Below, one piece after another: positions 54,232 to 62,130 of a stretch of 64,000 nt of DNA. Where the stretch lies: the NCBI GenBank assembly GCA_045643145.1, contig JAZUKG010000232.1, forward strand, positions 57,505 through 121,504. The letters run 5' to 3'. The notes beneath the pieces are model-generated. The model was not told the DNA's origin, made no database searches, and saw only the letters and a list, made by a program, of their open reading frames with translations. Within the stretch, counting starts at the first letter, position 1. Each line of letters opens with the position of its first letter. The translations under genes and the position numbers were made by a program. This DNA comes from SVFI01 sp045643145 (GTDB lineage Bacteria; Bacillota; Clostridia; Lachnospirales; Lachnospiraceae).

Positions 54232-56343
54232 ATGAACGGATTAAGTTTAGCTGTATTGGTGTTCATGCCAATATTTGGTGCGATTATATCTTATTTAATA
54301 GGTCTTTGGAACAAAACCGTCAGGGATTATTTTGCGGATATTCTGGTTATCATAGAATGCCTGATTACAGTGATTTTATTTGTTTCTTTTGCGGATTTGA
54401 ATCCTGATCTTTTGACCTTTCAAATTCCGGGATTTGCAGGATTTGGGCTCCATTTTGTCATGGACGGATTTCGAAATGTCTATGCTTTGGTTGCTGCAAT
54501 TATGTGGATGATGACCACTATTTTTTCAAAAGAATATTTTGCGCATTATCATAACAGAAATCGTTATTACATGTTTATGCTGATTACCTTGGGTGCTACC
54601 ATGGGTGTCTTTTTATCAGCAGATCTTTATACTACCTTTATCTTTTTTGAAATCATGTCCTTTACTTCTTATGTATGGGTTGTTCATGATGAAAGAAAGG
54701 CTTCCCTGAGAGCAGGTGAAACCTACTTAGCGGTTGCAGTAATCGGTGGTATGGTTATGCTTATGGGATTATTCATGCTGTATCATACACTTGGCAGTTT
54801 GGAAATCTCTCAGCTTTTGTCTTTAGCCAAAGCCTCAGATCAGAAAAACTGGATTTTAGCCAGTGCCATTTGTATCAGTATCGGTTTTGGTGCAAAAGCA
54901 GGTTCCTTCCCATTGCATATTTGGCTTCCAAAGGCTCATCCGGTTGCTCCGGCTCCGGCTTCTGCACTTCTTTCCGGTATTTTAACCAAGTCCGGAGTGT
55001 TCGGTCTTTTGGTTGTCAGCTTGAATATTATGCATGAAAGCGAAGGCTGGGGAGTTGCTATTTTATTCCTTGGTTGTATTACCATGTTTATGGGAGCGCT
55101 TCTCGCTCTGTTCTCTATTGATTTAAAAAGAACTCTGGCTTGTTCTTCTATGTCGCAGATCGGATTTATCATGGTAGGAATCGGTATGCAGGATCTGTTA
55201 AAAGAAGAGAGTGTTTTAGCTGCCAGAGGTACCATTCTTCATATGGCAAACCACTCTTTGATCAAGCTGGTATTATTCATGGCAGCAGGTGTGATTTACA
55301 TGAATCTTCACAAACTGGATTTAAATGCGATTCGTGGATTTGGTCGTAAAAAACCACTGTTTCATATGATCTTTTTATCAGGTGCACTCGGCATCGGCGG
55401 TATTCCGCTGTTCAACGGATATATCAGTAAAACGCTTCTTCATGAAGGTATTGTGGAATACACACATCACCTGGCACATTTAGAGCATGAAATGGGCGGC
55501 AGCGCAGGTATTTTGCGAAGCGGGGACATGCATGTAATTGAATGGATTTTCTTGATTAGTGGTGGTATTACGGTTGCTTACATGACAAAACTTTATGTTG
55601 CAATCTTTGTAGAAAAGAATGCAGATGAAGCAGTGCAGAAAAAATATGATGAAACCAAGAGCTATATGAATCTTCAGACAAAATTTGCTCTTTGCATTAG
55701 TGCAATCCTTCTTCCGATTATGGGAAGTCTTCCGCATATAGTTATGGATCCGATTGCTATGCGTGGTGTCAGCATCATGAATACCGGTGAGCTGGAAGAA
55801 GTGCTTCACTATTTTAGTTTTACAAACTTAAAGGGCGGTATTATTTCTATTTCCATCGGTGCAGCTCTTTATCTGTTGGCAGTTCGATTTGTCTTTATGA
55901 AAAAGAAAGACGGTATAAAAGAATATGTAAATCTCTGGCCGGAAAGACTGGATTTGGAAAACTCATTTTATCGTCCGATTATTGCAGTCTTTTGCAGTGT
56001 TATGGGATTCTTTTGCCGAATCTGTGACAGTCTGGTTGACAGTATTGTTGTTCTTTTACGAAAAACGGTTTACAAGGACAGCCCACTTCCGTTTGAGCTC
56101 ACAGAGGGAACCATTTTTACTTATTATTTGGGATCCTTCCTGAATTATATGGCAGATGTATTGAATAAGAGATTTCCAAATAGAAAGCACAAAGAACATG
56201 AATATATTCATGAGCTTGCCATGCTTCATGTTTCATGGAAGGAAAATCGAGTTGTTATCAGCCGTACGCTTTCCTTTGGACTTTTATTATTCTGCTTTGG
56301 TTTTATTCTGACGATCGTATATTTGCTCGGAATCTATTGGTAA
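54232..56343 (+). CDS. Large NuoL/HyfB-like antiporter subunit 4
   Basis: This 703-residue protein has a NuoL-type core (FFEIMSFTSYVWVVHDE, GFGAKAGSFPLHIWLPKAHP, GILTKSGVFGLL, HSLIKLVLFMAAG), then a C-terminal extension of about 200 residues with more helices. It plays the role of the large A-type subunit but lacks the DUF4040 and MbhE parts, which are in the separate upstream genes. The extension resembles those of hydrogenase-4 B subunits. A large hairpin after the stop ends the operon. Confidence 0.88.
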   Translation: MNGLSLAVLVFMPIFGAIISYLIGLWNKTVRDYFADILVIIECLITVILFVSFADLNPDLLTFQIPGFAGFGLHFVMDGFRNVYALVAAIMWMMTTIFSKEYFAHYHNRNRYYMFMLITLGATMGVFLSADLYTTFIFFEIMSFTSYVWVVHDERKASLRAGETYLAVAVIGGMVMLMGLFMLYHTLGSLEISQLLSLAKASDQKNWILASAICISIGFGAKAGSFPLHIWLPKAHPVAPAPASALLSGILTKSGVFGLLVVSLNIMHESEGWGVAILFLGCITMFMGALLALFSIDLKRTLACSSMSQIGFIMVGIGMQDLLKEESVLAARGTILHMANHSLIKLVLFMAAGVIYMNLHKLDLNAIRGFGRKKPLFHMIFLSGALGIGGIPLFNGYISKTLLHEGIVEYTHHLAHLEHEMGGSAGILRSGDMHVIEWIFLISGGITVAYMTKLYVAIFVEKNADEAVQKKYDETKSYMNLQTKFALCISAILLPIMGSLPHIVMDPIAMRGVSIMNTGELEEVLHYFSFTNLKGGIISISIGAALYLLAVRFVFMKKKDGIKEYVNLWPERLDLENSFYRPIIAVFCSVMGFFCRICDSLVDSIVVLLRKTVYKDSPLPFELTEGTIFTYYLGSFLNYMADVLNKRFPNRKHKEHEYIHELAMLHVSWKENRVVISRTLSFGLLLFCFGFILTIVYLLGIYW

Positions 56344-56353
56344 AAAATAAAGT

Positions 56354-56411
56354 GAAAAGACTAATGATTGACATGCCAACAGAAATGTTGTATCATCAAC
56401 CTAGTCTTTTC
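56354..56411 (+). terminator. Long hairpin ending the antiporter operon
   Basis: Perfect 10-bp arms GAAAAGACTA (56354-56363) and TAGTCTTTTC (56402-56411), with weak inner pairing ATGAT/ATCAT. It begins 11 bases after the last Mrp stop. The following ATATTA is a poor U-tract, so termination is plausible but not certain. Confidence 0.55.
56368..56396 (+). promoter_or_regulatory. Promoter of tRNA-Pro
   Basis: TTGACA (56368-56373), 17 bases, TATCAT (56391-56396), 21 bases ahead of the tRNA. The whole promoter lies in the loop of the preceding hairpin. Confidence 0.7.
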
Positions 56412-56417
56412 ATATTA

Positions 56418-56491
<74 letters not shown>

Positions 56492-56519
56492 CTATTTAAA
56501 AATTTTAATACAGACAAGC

Positions 56520-56778
56520 GATGATAAGAATAAGTAGTAAAAAGGGAAAGCTACAGAAAGTTGCCGGTTGATGAGAGGCGCAGGGGAAGCTTTTTACGAA
56601 TACCTCTTTGAGCTTTGCACCAAACGAGAAATCAAGTAGGCTGCAACGGAGTGATTCACGTTATACAATCCAAGTATGAATGTACTTACAGAGGTTAAAT
56701 GTGTGAGCATTTAACGAAAAAAGGTGGTAACACGAACAGAACTTTCGTCCTTTTACAAAAAGGAAGGAGGTTTTTTTT
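56520..56778 (+). promoter_or_regulatory. T-box leader, probably tyrosine-specific
   Basis: The conserved T-box core AAGGTGGTAACACG (56721-56734) is followed by CGTCCTTTT, which can pair with AAAAAGGA to form a terminator-like stem, and then T8 (56771-56778). Upstream is a stem I region with GATGAGAGG and the specifier candidate TAC (56601-56603) in GAATACCTC. A T-box binds uncharged tRNA and switches the downstream genes. Tyrosine fits the tyrS gene two positions downstream. The U-tract lies between the ribosome site and the start codon of the next ORF. Confidence 0.85.
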
Positions 56779-56779
56779 A

Positions 56780-57283
56780 TTGGAAAAAGATTTGAAAAAA
56801 ATCAAGGCATCGAAACCAAACAGCATGGTTAATATTATTGTATATTCCTGTTTGATTTGCTTTAGTTTTATAGCAGAAATTTATTTATTCCTGAATTACC
56901 ATGTAGTTCCGCTGGTTTCGATACTGCAAAAGATATTTTTCTTTTGTATGGGAACATTTTTTACGGTTAAACTGATTCTGCTTCTTTCGACAAATCGAAA
57001 AATGACCACGGAAATCAGACAAATTGTGAAGGATGGTTTTTATGTGGTAGCTCGGGTTTCGCGCGTTGTATATAATGAGACGGTTGAAGTGAATGGCATC
57101 TGCGGACGCAAGATTTGCTGTTTTTATGAGGATCCGTTTGGTCAGAGAACGGAGTTTGTCAGCAAAATGATTTTCAAGGAACTCGATATTGAAATCGGAA
57201 GTCCGATTAAAGTCTATTTAAGAGAAGGAAAATATGATTTCTATTATGTGGATCTGGATGGACTCGAATATAAAAAATGGTAA
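56780..57283 (+). CDS. Small membrane protein of the tyrS T-box unit
   Basis: This 167-residue protein starts with TTG at 56780, with AGGAGG nine bases upstream. Two hydrophobic helices (about 17-40 and 45-72) are followed by a soluble beta-rich domain (IRQIVKDGFYVVARVSRVVY, CCFYEDPFGQRTEFVSKM). The domain loosely resembles DUF3592-type extracytoplasmic domains, but I do not recognise a family. It is the first gene behind the T-box leader and is followed by tandem hairpins and tyrS. A role linked to tyrosine is possible but unsupported by motifs. Confidence 0.7.
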   Translation: MEKDLKKIKASKPNSMVNIIVYSCLICFSFIAEIYLFLNYHVVPLVSILQKIFFFCMGTFFTVKLILLLSTNRKMTTEIRQIVKDGFYVVARVSRVVYNETVEVNGICGRKICCFYEDPFGQRTEFVSKMIFKELDIEIGSPIKVYLREGKYDFYYVDLDGLEYKKW

Positions 57284-57306
57284 CAAGAAACATATATTAC
57301 AAAACA

Positions 57307-57337
57307 GTGAAGGGCCTCGATGATAAATCATCAAGGC
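57307..57337 (+). ncRNA. Tandem hairpin motif, copy 1
   Basis: GTGAAGG leads into stem GCCT-GATGA / TCATC-AGGC with a C-A mismatch and TAAA loop (57314-57337), followed by AAGAG. Copy 2 lies 61 bases downstream. This is a candidate cis-acting RNA; class unknown. Confidence 0.55.
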
Positions 57338-57367
57338 AAGAGTAATGTCAATTATAGTACAAAAACT

Positions 57368-57398
57368 GTGAAGGGCCTCGATTGTAAACAATCAAGGC
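57368..57398 (+). ncRNA. Tandem hairpin motif, copy 2
   Basis: The same flank, then stem GCCT-GATTG / CAATC-AGGC with the same mismatch and TAAA loop (57375-57398), followed by AAAAG and the tyrS ribosome site (AAAGGAG). Two base pairs differ from copy 1 by compensatory changes. Confidence 0.55.
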
Positions 57399-57416
57399 AA
57401 AAGAAAGGAGAAAAAA

Positions 57417-58640
57417 ATGACAGTATTTGAAGAACTCAAAAAACGTGGCCTTTTGGCACAGCTTACTGATGAAGACGAAATCAGAGACTTAATTAACGAA
57501 GGAAAGGCCGTTTTCTATATCGGTTTTGACCCAACTGCAGACAGTTTACATGTAGGACATTTTATGGCTCTGTGTCTTATGAAGAGACTTCAGATGGCAG
57601 GAAACAAGCCAATCGCATTAATCGGTGGCGGTACTGCTATGATCGGTGACCCAAGCGGAAGATCTGATATGCGTTCTATGATGACAAAGGAGCAAATTGA
57701 TCACAACTGTGAATGCTTCAAAAAACAGATGAGCCGTTTTATTGAATTTGGTGAAGGAAAAGCCATGATGGTTAACAATGCAGACTGGCTCAGAGACCTC
57801 AACTACATTGAATTTATCCGTGACATCGGAGCTCATTTTTCAGTAAATAACATGCTTCGTGCAGAGTGCTACAAGCAGCGTATGGAAAAGGGTCTTAGCT
57901 TCTTAGAATTTAACTACATGATTATGCAGGGCTACGATTTCTTGGCATTATACGAAAAATACGGCTGTAATATGCAGTTCGGTGGAGATGACCAGTGGAG
58001 TAACATGCTCGGCGGTACAGAACTGATTCGTCGTAAATTAGGTAAAGATGCATATGCAATGACCATTACACTTTTGATGAACTCAGAAGGTAAGAAAATG
58101 GGTAAGACACAAAAGGGTGCTGTTTGGCTTGATCCAAACAAAACAACACCATTTGAATTCTACCAGTACTGGAGAAACGTTGCAGATGCAGACGTATTAA
58201 AATGTATCCGTATGCTTACTTTCCTTCCAATGGAAGAAATCGAAGCAATGGACAGCTGGGAAGGAAGCCAGCTCAATACTGCGAAAGAAATTCTGGCCTT
58301 TGAACTTACAAAACTGGTTCATGGCGAAGAAGAAGCAACCAAATCTCAGGAAGCAGCCAGAGCATTATTCTCAACCGGTGTGGCAGCAGATATGCCGACA
58401 GCAGAACTTTCAGAGGATGCATTTGTTGACGGAGCGATTGATGTAATCGGTATGCTGGTACAGTCAGGACTGGTACAGACTCGTTCAGAAGGAAGACGTG
58501 CCATTGAACAGGGCGGCGTTACTTTAGACGGTGAAAAGATTACAGATATTAAAGCAGTGGTAACAAAAGACAGCTTTACAGAAGAAGGTAAAGTATTAAA
58601 AAGAGGAAAGAAAAACTTCAGAAAAGTAGTTTTGAAGTAA
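57417..58640 (+). CDS. tyrS: Tyrosyl-tRNA synthetase
   Basis: This 407-residue class I enzyme has the HIGH-type motif HVGH (in SLHVGHFM), the KMSKS-type KMGKT, and the C-terminal S4 domain (SGLVQTRSEGRRAIEQGGVTL). Length fits the TyrS branch of Firmicutes. It is the second gene after the T-box and follows the two tandem hairpins by 18 bases. AAAGGAG precedes the ATG. Confidence 0.97.
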   Translation: MTVFEELKKRGLLAQLTDEDEIRDLINEGKAVFYIGFDPTADSLHVGHFMALCLMKRLQMAGNKPIALIGGGTAMIGDPSGRSDMRSMMTKEQIDHNCECFKKQMSRFIEFGEGKAMMVNNADWLRDLNYIEFIRDIGAHFSVNNMLRAECYKQRMEKGLSFLEFNYMIMQGYDFLALYEKYGCNMQFGGDDQWSNMLGGTELIRRKLGKDAYAMTITLLMNSEGKKMGKTQKGAVWLDPNKTTPFEFYQYWRNVADADVLKCIRMLTFLPMEEIEAMDSWEGSQLNTAKEILAFELTKLVHGEEEATKSQEAARALFSTGVAADMPTAELSEDAFVDGAIDVIGMLVQSGLVQTRSEGRRAIEQGGVTLDGEKITDIKAVVTKDSFTEEGKVLKRGKKNFRKVVLK

Positions 58641-58661
58641 GAAAAGTCCCATAAATTGGAC

Positions 58662-58731
58662 AACCTCCCTGTTATTTTCTTATTAAAGAACACGAAACCG
58701 TGTGAAAAGAAAATAATAGGGAGGTTTTTTT
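58662..58731 (+). terminator. Terminator of tyrS carrying the ribosome site of a small ORF
   Basis: 20-bp stem (58662-58681 with 58707-58726, one G-T pair) and inner hairpin CACG/CGTG, then T7 (58725-58731). The 3' arm contains GGGAGG (58719-58724), seven bases before ATG 58732. Confidence 0.9.
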
Positions 58732-58836
58732 ATGAAAGGATATTTTGTTACAGAAGGATATATGGGATATGTAGAAGGCAGATATATGTTATTTGCCAGT
58801 GAAGCGGATTACAGAGAATACATGGGTACTCTATAA
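58732..58836 (+). CDS. 34-residue small protein
   Basis: This 34-codon ORF encodes a compact, aromatic protein (MKGYFVTEGYMGYVEGRYML, then FASEADYREYMGTL). It has a strong ribosome site GGGAGG seven bases upstream, within the tyrS terminator arm. Its length and the EGYMGYVEGRY style recall small conserved proteins annotated as hypothetical in Lachnospiraceae, though I cannot confirm this. No function is known. It is not too short to be real, since codon use and the ribosome site fit. Confidence 0.6.
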   Translation: MKGYFVTEGYMGYVEGRYMLFASEADYREYMGTL

Positions 58837-58901
58837 TTCTCCAAGTCATCTGAATCCATTATTCTTTTCTTGATTGAATAAAAAGTATCCCGGAGCAGAT
58901 A

Positions 58902-59348
58902 TTATAACTGCTCACTGTCAAGGAGTATGGTAAATGGTCCGTCATTTAACAGTTCTACCTTCATGTCAGCACCAAAGCTTCCGGTCTGAACCGGATAGCC
59001 TTCTTCTTTACAGGAGGAAATAATATACTCATACAAATCATTTGCAAGCTGTGGATTTCCGGCTTTTACAAAAGAAGGTCTGTTTCCTTTTTTGCAGTCG
59101 GCATATAGAGTAAACTGAGAAACCAAAAGAAGAGATCCCTCCACATCCTTTAGGGACAAATTGGTTTTTCCGTTTTCATCTTCAAAAATGCGAAGCCCCA
59201 GCATCTTTTTCATTAGCTTATCAGCGATTTCTTTCGTATCTTCTTCAGCGACTCCGATGAGTACTAAAAATCCTTTATCAATTTTACCGATGACTTCTTC
59301 CTCTACCGTTACACCGGCGTATTTTACTCGTTGTATTACAAATCTCAT
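58902..59348 (-). CDS. dtd: D-aminoacyl-tRNA deacylase
   Basis: This 148-residue enzyme removes D-amino acids, such as D-Tyr, mischarged on tRNA. Family motifs SQFTLYADCKKGNRPSF and NDGPFTILLD are present. A GAGCAG/CTGCTC stem (58893-58913) at the stop, with T5 further on, may terminate it. It is convergent with tyrS and the 34-aa ORF; a functional link through tyrosine charging is plausible but it has its own transcript. Confidence 0.95.
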   Translation of the reverse strand: MRFVIQRVKYAGVTVEEEVIGKIDKGFLVLIGVAEEDTKEIADKLMKKMLGLRIFEDENGKTNLSLKDVEGSLLLVSQFTLYADCKKGNRPSFVKAGNPQLANDLYEYIISSCKEEGYPVQTGSFGADMKVELLNDGPFTILLDSEQL

Positions 59349-59537
59349 TTTCTGTTCTCCTACGTGATGGTTTATTGTCTGAATAGAAAACCCATAACCT
59401 GTTTGCGTCTGTCAGAGATCGGACCGGTTTTGGTATATTCATGATTAATTAATAGTATATCACAAAAATGAAAAAGAGTCGTATTAGCAAACATCTCCTT
59501 TGGAGTTTTCTAATCCAAAAGCCTGTCAGAGTAATGC

Positions 59538-59566
59538 TTGACGGAAAAATTGAAAAATAATACAAT
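59538..59566 (+). promoter_or_regulatory. Promoter of the fumarase genes
   Basis: TTGACG (59538-59543), 17 bases, TACAAT (59561-59566), 72 bases before the start chosen for the alpha subunit. Confidence 0.6.
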
Positions 59567-59638
59567 GCAGATAGTGTGTATTTTCTTTATACCAAAGGAA
59601 AGAAGTCATTGATAGACAGAGGAAGGCAGAGTAAAGAT

Positions 59639-60481
59639 ATGAAGACAATTCAGGTAAATACCATTACGGAAACAATTAAAGAAATGTGCATTGAAGCCAA
59701 TCATTTCCTGACACAGGATATGCAGGATGCACTTACAAACGCCATGGGAACAGAAAAGTCTGAGCTCGGAAAAAAGATTTTATCTCAGCTTGATCAGAAT
59801 TTAACAATAGCAAAAGAAGATATGATTCCGATTTGTCAGGATACCGGAATGGCAGTCGTTTTTATGGAAATCGGTCAGGAGGTTCATTTTGACGGCGGAA
59901 ACTTGGAAGATGCCATCAATGAAGGTATCCGTCAGGGATATGTAGAAGGCTTCCTTCGTAAATCAGTCGTAAAGGATCCAATTGAAAGAGAGAATACAAA
60001 AGACAATACACCGGGTATTATTCATTACAGTATTGTACCCGGAGATGAAGTAAAAATCACAGTTGCTCCAAAGGGCTTTGGTAGTGAAAATATGAGCCGC
60101 GTGTTTATGTTAAAACCTGCTGATGGTATAGAAGGAGTAAAAAATGCCATTTTAACTGCTGTAAAGGATGCAGGACCAAATGCCTGTCCTCCTATGGTAG
60201 TCGGAGTCGGAATTGGCGGTACCTTTGAAAAGTGTGCACTCATGGCTAAAAAAGCGCTTACCAGAAATGTAAACGAACATTCTTCCATCGAGTATGTAGC
60301 ACAGATGGAAAAAGAATTATTGGAAACAATCAATAAGAGCGGAATCGGTCCGGGCGGACTGGGCGGAACAACAACTGCACTCGCAGTAAACATCAATACG
60401 TATCCGACTCATATTGCAGGTCTTCCGGTTGCAGTTAATATTTGTTGTCATGTAAACAGACACAGCGTACGTGTATTATAA
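59639..60481 (+). CDS. Fumarate hydratase class I, alpha subunit
   Basis: This 280-residue subunit is part of the 4Fe-4S, oxygen-sensitive hydratase that interconverts fumarate and malate. Conserved Cys lie in PICQDTGMAV, NACPPMVVG and FEKCALMAK, which are the expected cluster ligands. I start at ATG 59639, which gives the typical MKTIQVNTITETIKE beginning; an in-frame TTG at 59609 has a nearer ribosome site (AAAGGAA). L(+)-tartrate dehydratase is the close alternative. The stop slightly precedes the beta gene. Confidence 0.9.
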   Translation: MKTIQVNTITETIKEMCIEANHFLTQDMQDALTNAMGTEKSELGKKILSQLDQNLTIAKEDMIPICQDTGMAVVFMEIGQEVHFDGGNLEDAINEGIRQGYVEGFLRKSVVKDPIERENTKDNTPGIIHYSIVPGDEVKITVAPKGFGSENMSRVFMLKPADGIEGVKNAILTAVKDAGPNACPPMVVGVGIGGTFEKCALMAKKALTRNVNEHSSIEYVAQMEKELLETINKSGIGPGGLGGTTTALAVNINTYPTHIAGLPVAVNICCHVNRHSVRVL

Positions 60482-60521
60482 TCTGTGGCTAAACGATGAT
60501 TCAGTGAAAGGAAGAATGAAA

Positions 60522-61073
60522 ATGGAAAAATATATTCAGGCACCACTAGTAAAAGAAGAGATTAAAGATTTAAAGGCCGGAGATGCTGTGTTTATTTCAG
60601 GCACTATTTATACAGCAAGAGATGCAGCGCATAAGCGTATGTATGAAGCACTTCAAAATAATGAGGCACTTCCTATGGAAATGGAAGGAAATGTCATTTA
60701 TTATATGGGACCTTCTCCTGCCAGAGAAGGAAGACCAATCGGTTCTGCAGGTCCTACTACAGCCAGCAGAATGGACAAATATGCTCCGTCATTACTTGAT
60801 TTAGGACTCAAGGGAATGATCGGAAAAGGAAAAAGAAGCCAGGAAGTAAAGGATGCCATTATTAGAAATGAAGCAGTTTACTTTGCTGCGATTGGCGGCG
60901 CCGGAGCACTTCTTTCCAAAGCAATTATTGAAAGTGAAGTCATTGCGTATGACGATTTAGGAACTGAAGCGATTCGTAAATTAACAGTTAAGGATCTTCC
61001 TGCAATTGTTGTTATTGATAAAGACGGTAATAATATTTACGAAACAGCAGTAAAAGAATTTTGTACTTTATAA
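60522..61073 (+). CDS. Fumarate hydratase class I, beta subunit
   Basis: This 183-residue partner of the alpha subunit has GDAVFISGTIYTARDAAHKR and AIGGAGALLSKAI, typical of the C-terminal half of class I fumarases. ATG 60522 is preceded by AAAGGAAG with suitable spacing, unlike ATG 60516. Together the two subunits form the active enzyme, and split subunits are common in anaerobic Firmicutes. Confidence 0.9.
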   Translation: MEKYIQAPLVKEEIKDLKAGDAVFISGTIYTARDAAHKRMYEALQNNEALPMEMEGNVIYYMGPSPAREGRPIGSAGPTTASRMDKYAPSLLDLGLKGMIGKGKRSQEVKDAIIRNEAVYFAAIGGAGALLSKAIIESEVIAYDDLGTEAIRKLTVKDLPAIVVIDKDGNNIYETAVKEFCTL

Positions 61074-61192
61074 GGAAAAATAAGGCTTTTTGACAGAAGA
61101 AATCGAAAAAATGAAACGAGTTTCTTCCTATTATAATGTGTGCTATATCTATTGGTACATTTTTTAGTTCATACAAGATATGGGAGGTATCT

Positions 61193-61897
61193 ATGAGAAT
61201 TGCATTAATGGTATTTCGTAAATTCTTTTTTGCCATAGCTGCTTTTATCAAATTATCCAGAGCAGGAAAAGAATATAATGGCGATTATACAAAGGGATTT
61301 GAGATTTCAAGATATATTGCGACAAACGGTATTGAAGCCGGAAATATTACAGCGACTATACATGGAGTCGAAAATATTCCAAAGGAAGACGGATTTATTT
61401 TTTATCCGAATCACCAGGGATTATTTGATGTATTGATGTTTTTACATTCCAGTACAAAGCCATTTGCTTTTGTTATTAAAAAAGAAGCAAAGGACATTAT
61501 TTTATTAAAGCAGGTAATTGCTGCAACCGGGTCGTTATGGATGGATCGTGATGATTTAAAACAGTCTATGCAGGTTATCAATCAGGTAGCTCAGGAAGTA
61601 AAAGACGGAAGAAATTATATTATCTTCCCGGAAGGACACAGAAGCAGACAGGGAAACAAGTTGTTGGAATTTAAAGCAGGAAGCTTTAAGGCTGCTCAAA
61701 AAGCAAAATGTCCGATAGTTCCTTGTGCACTGATCAATTCTTTTGTTCCGTTTGATGAAAACTCAGTACGACAGGTAGAGGTTAAGCTGGTCTATTTACC
61801 GCCTATGTACTATGAAGAATATGCTCAGATGAAAACCGCAGAGATTGCTGCAGAGGTTAAGAGCCGTATAGAAAAGGCAATTGCTCAGTACGAATAA
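61193..61897 (+). CDS. plsC: 1-acylglycerol-3-phosphate acyltransferase (PlsC-like)
   Basis: This 234-residue membrane-associated enzyme is likely to add the second fatty acyl chain of phosphatidic acid. NHQGLFD supplies the HxxxxD catalytic motif, and IIFPEGHRSR replaces the usual FPEGTRS block with a His. GGGAGGT precedes ATG 61193, so I discard the longer frame from 61136. An N-terminal hydrophobic helix (about 5-22) is present. It is read in the same direction as the fumarase genes. Confidence 0.88.
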   Translation: MRIALMVFRKFFFAIAAFIKLSRAGKEYNGDYTKGFEISRYIATNGIEAGNITATIHGVENIPKEDGFIFYPNHQGLFDVLMFLHSSTKPFAFVIKKEAKDIILLKQVIAATGSLWMDRDDLKQSMQVINQVAQEVKDGRNYIIFPEGHRSRQGNKLLEFKAGSFKAAQKAKCPIVPCALINSFVPFDENSVRQVEVKLVYLPPMYYEEYAQMKTAEIAAEVKSRIEKAIAQYE

Positions 61898-61934
61898 TCA
61901 AATCTTAAAAAAGCAACAAAAATAGATTATTGCA

Positions 61935-61963
61935 TTGACAAACTATATGTACTTCTGTATAAT
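61935..61963 (+). promoter_or_regulatory. Promoter of tRNA-Ser
   Basis: TTGACA (61935-61940), exactly 17 bases, TATAAT (61958-61963). This is a perfect consensus sigma-A promoter. A small hairpin CGCTA/TAGCG follows. Confidence 0.9.
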
Positions 61964-62027
61964 AACACTTGCGCTAAGGTTAGCGTGTTAAACTTTATAA
62001 TTGGTAGAGGATAAAGTTCAGCAGTAA

Positions 62028-62115
62028 GGAGAAATACTCAAGAGGCTGAAGAGGCGCCCCTGCTAAGGGTGTAGGTCGTTTGCGCGGCGCGAGGGTTCAA
62101 ATCCCTCTTTCTCCG
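62028..62115 (+). tRNA. tRNA-Ser (GCT)
   Basis: An 88-base type II tRNA with acceptor GGAGAAA/TTTCTCC, anticodon loop CTGCTAA with anticodon GCT (reads AGC/AGT), a long variable arm around AGGTCGTTTGCGCGGC, T arm GAGGG/CCCTC with loop TTCAAAT, and G discriminator. Confidence 0.95.
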
Positions 62116-62130
62116 TTTCGTCTACAAAAA

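Noticed and set aside
56571..56640. Lysine-riboswitch-like GAGAGGCGCAGG stretch
   Set aside because: The downstream GGTGGTAACACG and CGTCC are T-box landmarks, and the gene context is tyrS. The stretch is better explained as T-box stem I.
56699..56779. ORF start at ATG 56699 for the small membrane protein
   Set aside because: This would be translated out of the T-box core itself. AGGAGG before TTG 56780 gives a much better start.
61136..61192. plsC start at the upstream in-frame ATG 61136
   Set aside because: GGGAGGT is placed for ATG 61193 and the extension has no family counterpart.
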